49,815 nt of DNA from Butyrivibrio sp. (lineage in GTDB: Bacteria > Bacillota > Clostridia > Lachnospirales > Lachnospiraceae): positions 1-49,815 of the forward strand of contig NZ_JAGAYD010000160.1 in assembly GCF_017940685.1 (NCBI RefSeq), written 5' to 3'. Shown in pieces: positions 48,470 through 49,815 of this stretch (the first letter of the stretch is position 1; every line of letters begins with the position of its first letter). The translations under genes were made by a program, and so were the position numbers. The notes below the pieces were generated by a model. The model was given only the letters and a program-made list of their open reading frames with translations, was not told the DNA's origin and ran no database searches.

Positions 48470-49282
48470 TCAAATATTTCTTACTTCTTCCAGGCGCAAA
48501 TGCAGTCGCTGCAAGCGTTTTAAGGTTTCTTCATCCGAAATTTCTTTTCCAGAGAAAAAATATTCTGTATTTCGTAAACACAATATATTGTGTTTCTCGT
48601 CCAATTTCATGTCTTTATCTGGTGATATTGATAATCCCATTACATCTGCCAGATGCCTTACTGTACCGTCATTACCGTCAATTAAAAGAGTATTCTCACC
48701 AAAAAAGCTCCTGTAAGCGGGCTTAAAATAATTAAAGTGCGTGCATCCCAGGACCAGTGCGCAGTAGTCAGACTTATCATAAGAAGAAAACTGGCTGTTT
48801 ACATAGTCCGTCACTTCCGGGGATTCAAATTCCTCCCTCTCAGCAAACTCCACAAGCCTTGGCATAGCCAAAAGATCGACTCTGTGCTGCTCATCTACCC
48901 TGTGAAGAAGGTCTTTTAACTTATCTTCCCTTATGGTCACTGGTGTTGCGATGACCATTATCCGCTTATCTTCCGTGCCTTCAACTGCAGGCTTAACAGC
49001 TGGCTCCATTCCAAGGATCGGAAGGTCAAAGCGCTTTCTAAGTTCCTTAATGGCAACACTGGTGGCTGTATTACAGGCTACAACTATGGCATCCACGCCC
49101 TTATCAATGAGAAACTGCGTAATCTCTGTAGCGTAGCCTATTATCTGCTCTGGGGTCTTAAGCCCATATGGAACATGCTCTGTATCTGCGTAAAAAATAT
49201 ATTCCTGGTCCGGAAGCTGGTGATAAGCTTCATGAAGGACTGACAGTCCTCCAATTCCGGAATCGAAAATTCCAATTTTCAT
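48470..49282 (-). CDS. murI: Glutamate racemase
   Basis: A 270-residue enzyme that interconverts L- and D-glutamate for peptidoglycan. The two catalytic cysteines are in VACNTATS (Cys70) and LGCTHF (Cys180), with the N-terminal GIFDSGIGGLSVL. GGAG lies eight bases before the ATG. It is upstream of nrdD on the same strand, but nrdD has its own promoter. It diverges from the unrecognised gene at 49351. Confidence 0.96.
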   Translation of the reverse strand: MKIGIFDSGIGGLSVLHEAYHQLPDQEYIFYADTEHVPYGLKTPEQIIGYATEITQFLIDKGVDAIVVACNTATSVAIKELRKRFDLPILGMEPAVKPAVEGTEDKRIMVIATPVTIREDKLKDLLHRVDEQHRVDLLAMPRLVEFAEREEFESPEVTDYVNSQFSSYDKSDYCALVLGCTHFNYFKPAYRSFFGENTLLIDGNDGTVRHLADVMGLSISPDKDMKLDEKHNILCLRNTEYFFSGKEISDEETLKRLQRLHLRLEEVRNI

Positions 49283-49333
49283 ATTCTTTTCTCCTGCAGG
49301 GATTAAGGCTTTATGCTGTACCCTGCCTCAGAT

Positions 49334-49344
49334 TATGATAGAAT
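49334..49344 (+). promoter_or_regulatory. Extended -10 promoter of the last gene, predicted leaderless
   Basis: TATGATAGAAT contains TGATAGAAT, an extended -10 box that ends six bases before the ATG at 49351. No Shine-Dalgarno and no good -35 are visible. Confidence 0.45.
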
Positions 49345-49350
49345 AAGTAC

Positions 49351-49800
49351 ATGGACGAAAAGATATTTGATGAACTGCAAAAATTATATGACAACCAGCG
49401 CCTTGGGGAACTGGTTCAGGAAATATGCGAGTACTATGCCACAAAGGAAAGCTACGAGGACAATTCCTACGAAGATGAAATTGAACCCCCTGAAATTGTG
49501 GAGTCCGCATATATTCTCTTTTGCCTTCAGAGCAGAGAGCAGATCCTGGATGAGTTTGCCATCGTAAGGAAAAAGTACCCTTCTATTTATGAAAAGATAA
49601 GTCCCCTCTGCGATACTATCCTCATAAATATGGACTACCGCGCCCTGGAAGAAAAAAACGCCGAGGCGATTACAGGTTACCTTAAGGATACCTCTGTAAC
49701 AGATATCCTTGACCATGTGGAAACCTACTCCCGCTCCAGCGAGAGCCTGTCTGAGGCTCTTGATAAGTTCTACAAATATATCCACTCTAAAAAAGCGTGA
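49351..49800 (+). CDS. Hypothetical acidic helical protein
   Basis: A 149-residue protein I do not recognise. It is acidic and mostly helical, with no signal peptide or membrane segment. An acidic stretch (ESYEDNSYEDEIEPPEIVES) lies at about 34-52, followed by an amphipathic helical region that ends in a basic tail. The ATG at 49351 has no Shine-Dalgarno, and a -10-like TAGAAT lies six bases upstream, so it may be read from a leaderless message. It diverges from murI; its downstream context is cut by the window edge. Confidence 0.7.
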   Translation: MDEKIFDELQKLYDNQRLGELVQEICEYYATKESYEDNSYEDEIEPPEIVESAYILFCLQSREQILDEFAIVRKKYPSIYEKISPLCDTILINMDYRALEEKNAEAITGYLKDTSVTDILDHVETYSRSSESLSEALDKFYKYIHSKKA

Positions 49801-49815
49801 TCACTTTTCTTTTAA

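Noticed and set aside
1-49815. Insertion sequences, prophage, CRISPR arrays or a replication origin
   Set aside because: I saw no transposase, integrase, phage structural gene, regular repeat-spacer array or DnaA-box cluster in either strand.

Overview
The window looks like chromosomal DNA from a motile, anaerobic, probably non-sporulating Lachnospiraceae bacterium, with Butyrivibrio or Pseudobutyrivibrio as my best guess. Evidence: a class III (oxygen-sensitive) ribonucleotide reductase, a flavodiiron protein, a short archaeal-type prolyl-tRNA synthetase under a T-box, YesM/YesN-style sugar sensing, Gram-positive Shine-Dalgarno sites, and the Firmicute gene order rqcP-divIC-tilS-hpt-ftsH without the sporulation genes that accompany it in Bacillus. 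The genus is inference from memory of gene families, not from a search. Most genes are on the minus strand.

Layout. 1-2.4 kb: an rRNA methyltransferase cut by the left edge and a CapA-like phosphatase. 2.45 kb and 14.0 kb: two identical tRNA-Gly(GCC) genes. 2.7-4.3 kb: a flagellin alone behind a sigma-28 promoter. 4.5-13.9 kb: a complete sugar uptake and sensing region (membrane-anchored binding protein, YesM-type kinase, YesN-type regulator, second binding protein, then a ChvE/MmsA/MmsB-type ABC transporter). 14.2-15.2 kb: an ECF sigma factor, a small protein and tRNA-Pro. 15.2-16.4 kb: a CbbX/SpoVK-like AAA+ ATPase. 16.5-24.9 kb: a six-gene unit of greA-like factor, flavin reductase, binding protein, hybrid kinase, flavodiiron protein and a secreted DUF5722-like protein. 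25-35.9 kb: aldolase, GH13 enzyme, then ftsH, hpt, tilS, divIC, rqcP, a PEGA-domain protein and cca. 36-39.4 kb (plus strand): two tandem membrane diguanylate cyclases. 39.4-42.4 kb: proS with its T-box leader, and a KdgK-like sugar kinase. 42.5-43.6 kb: a small membrane protein and a DUF975-like protein. 44.1-48.4 kb: NERD-domain protein, nrdG, an odd 660-base gap with a long imperfect hairpin and gene debris, and nrdD. 48.5 kb to the end: murI and an unrecognised gene.

How it fits together. Two regions pair extracytoplasmic binding proteins with sensor kinases: the sugar locus resembles the known XylFII-LytS/YesN three-component design, while the second couples a binding protein and hybrid kinase to a flavodiiron protein and its likely electron donor. 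The most novel signal I found is a pair of near-identical promoter-like elements (AAAAATTTTTGCCAC, 13 bases, TCGTATAAA) 28 kb apart, each in front of a small-protein gene, one of them directly behind an ECF sigma gene. This suggests a small ECF regulon. Three genes also look leaderless, with a -10 box six or seven bases before the start codon. No CRISPR array, intact insertion sequence or prophage is visible.
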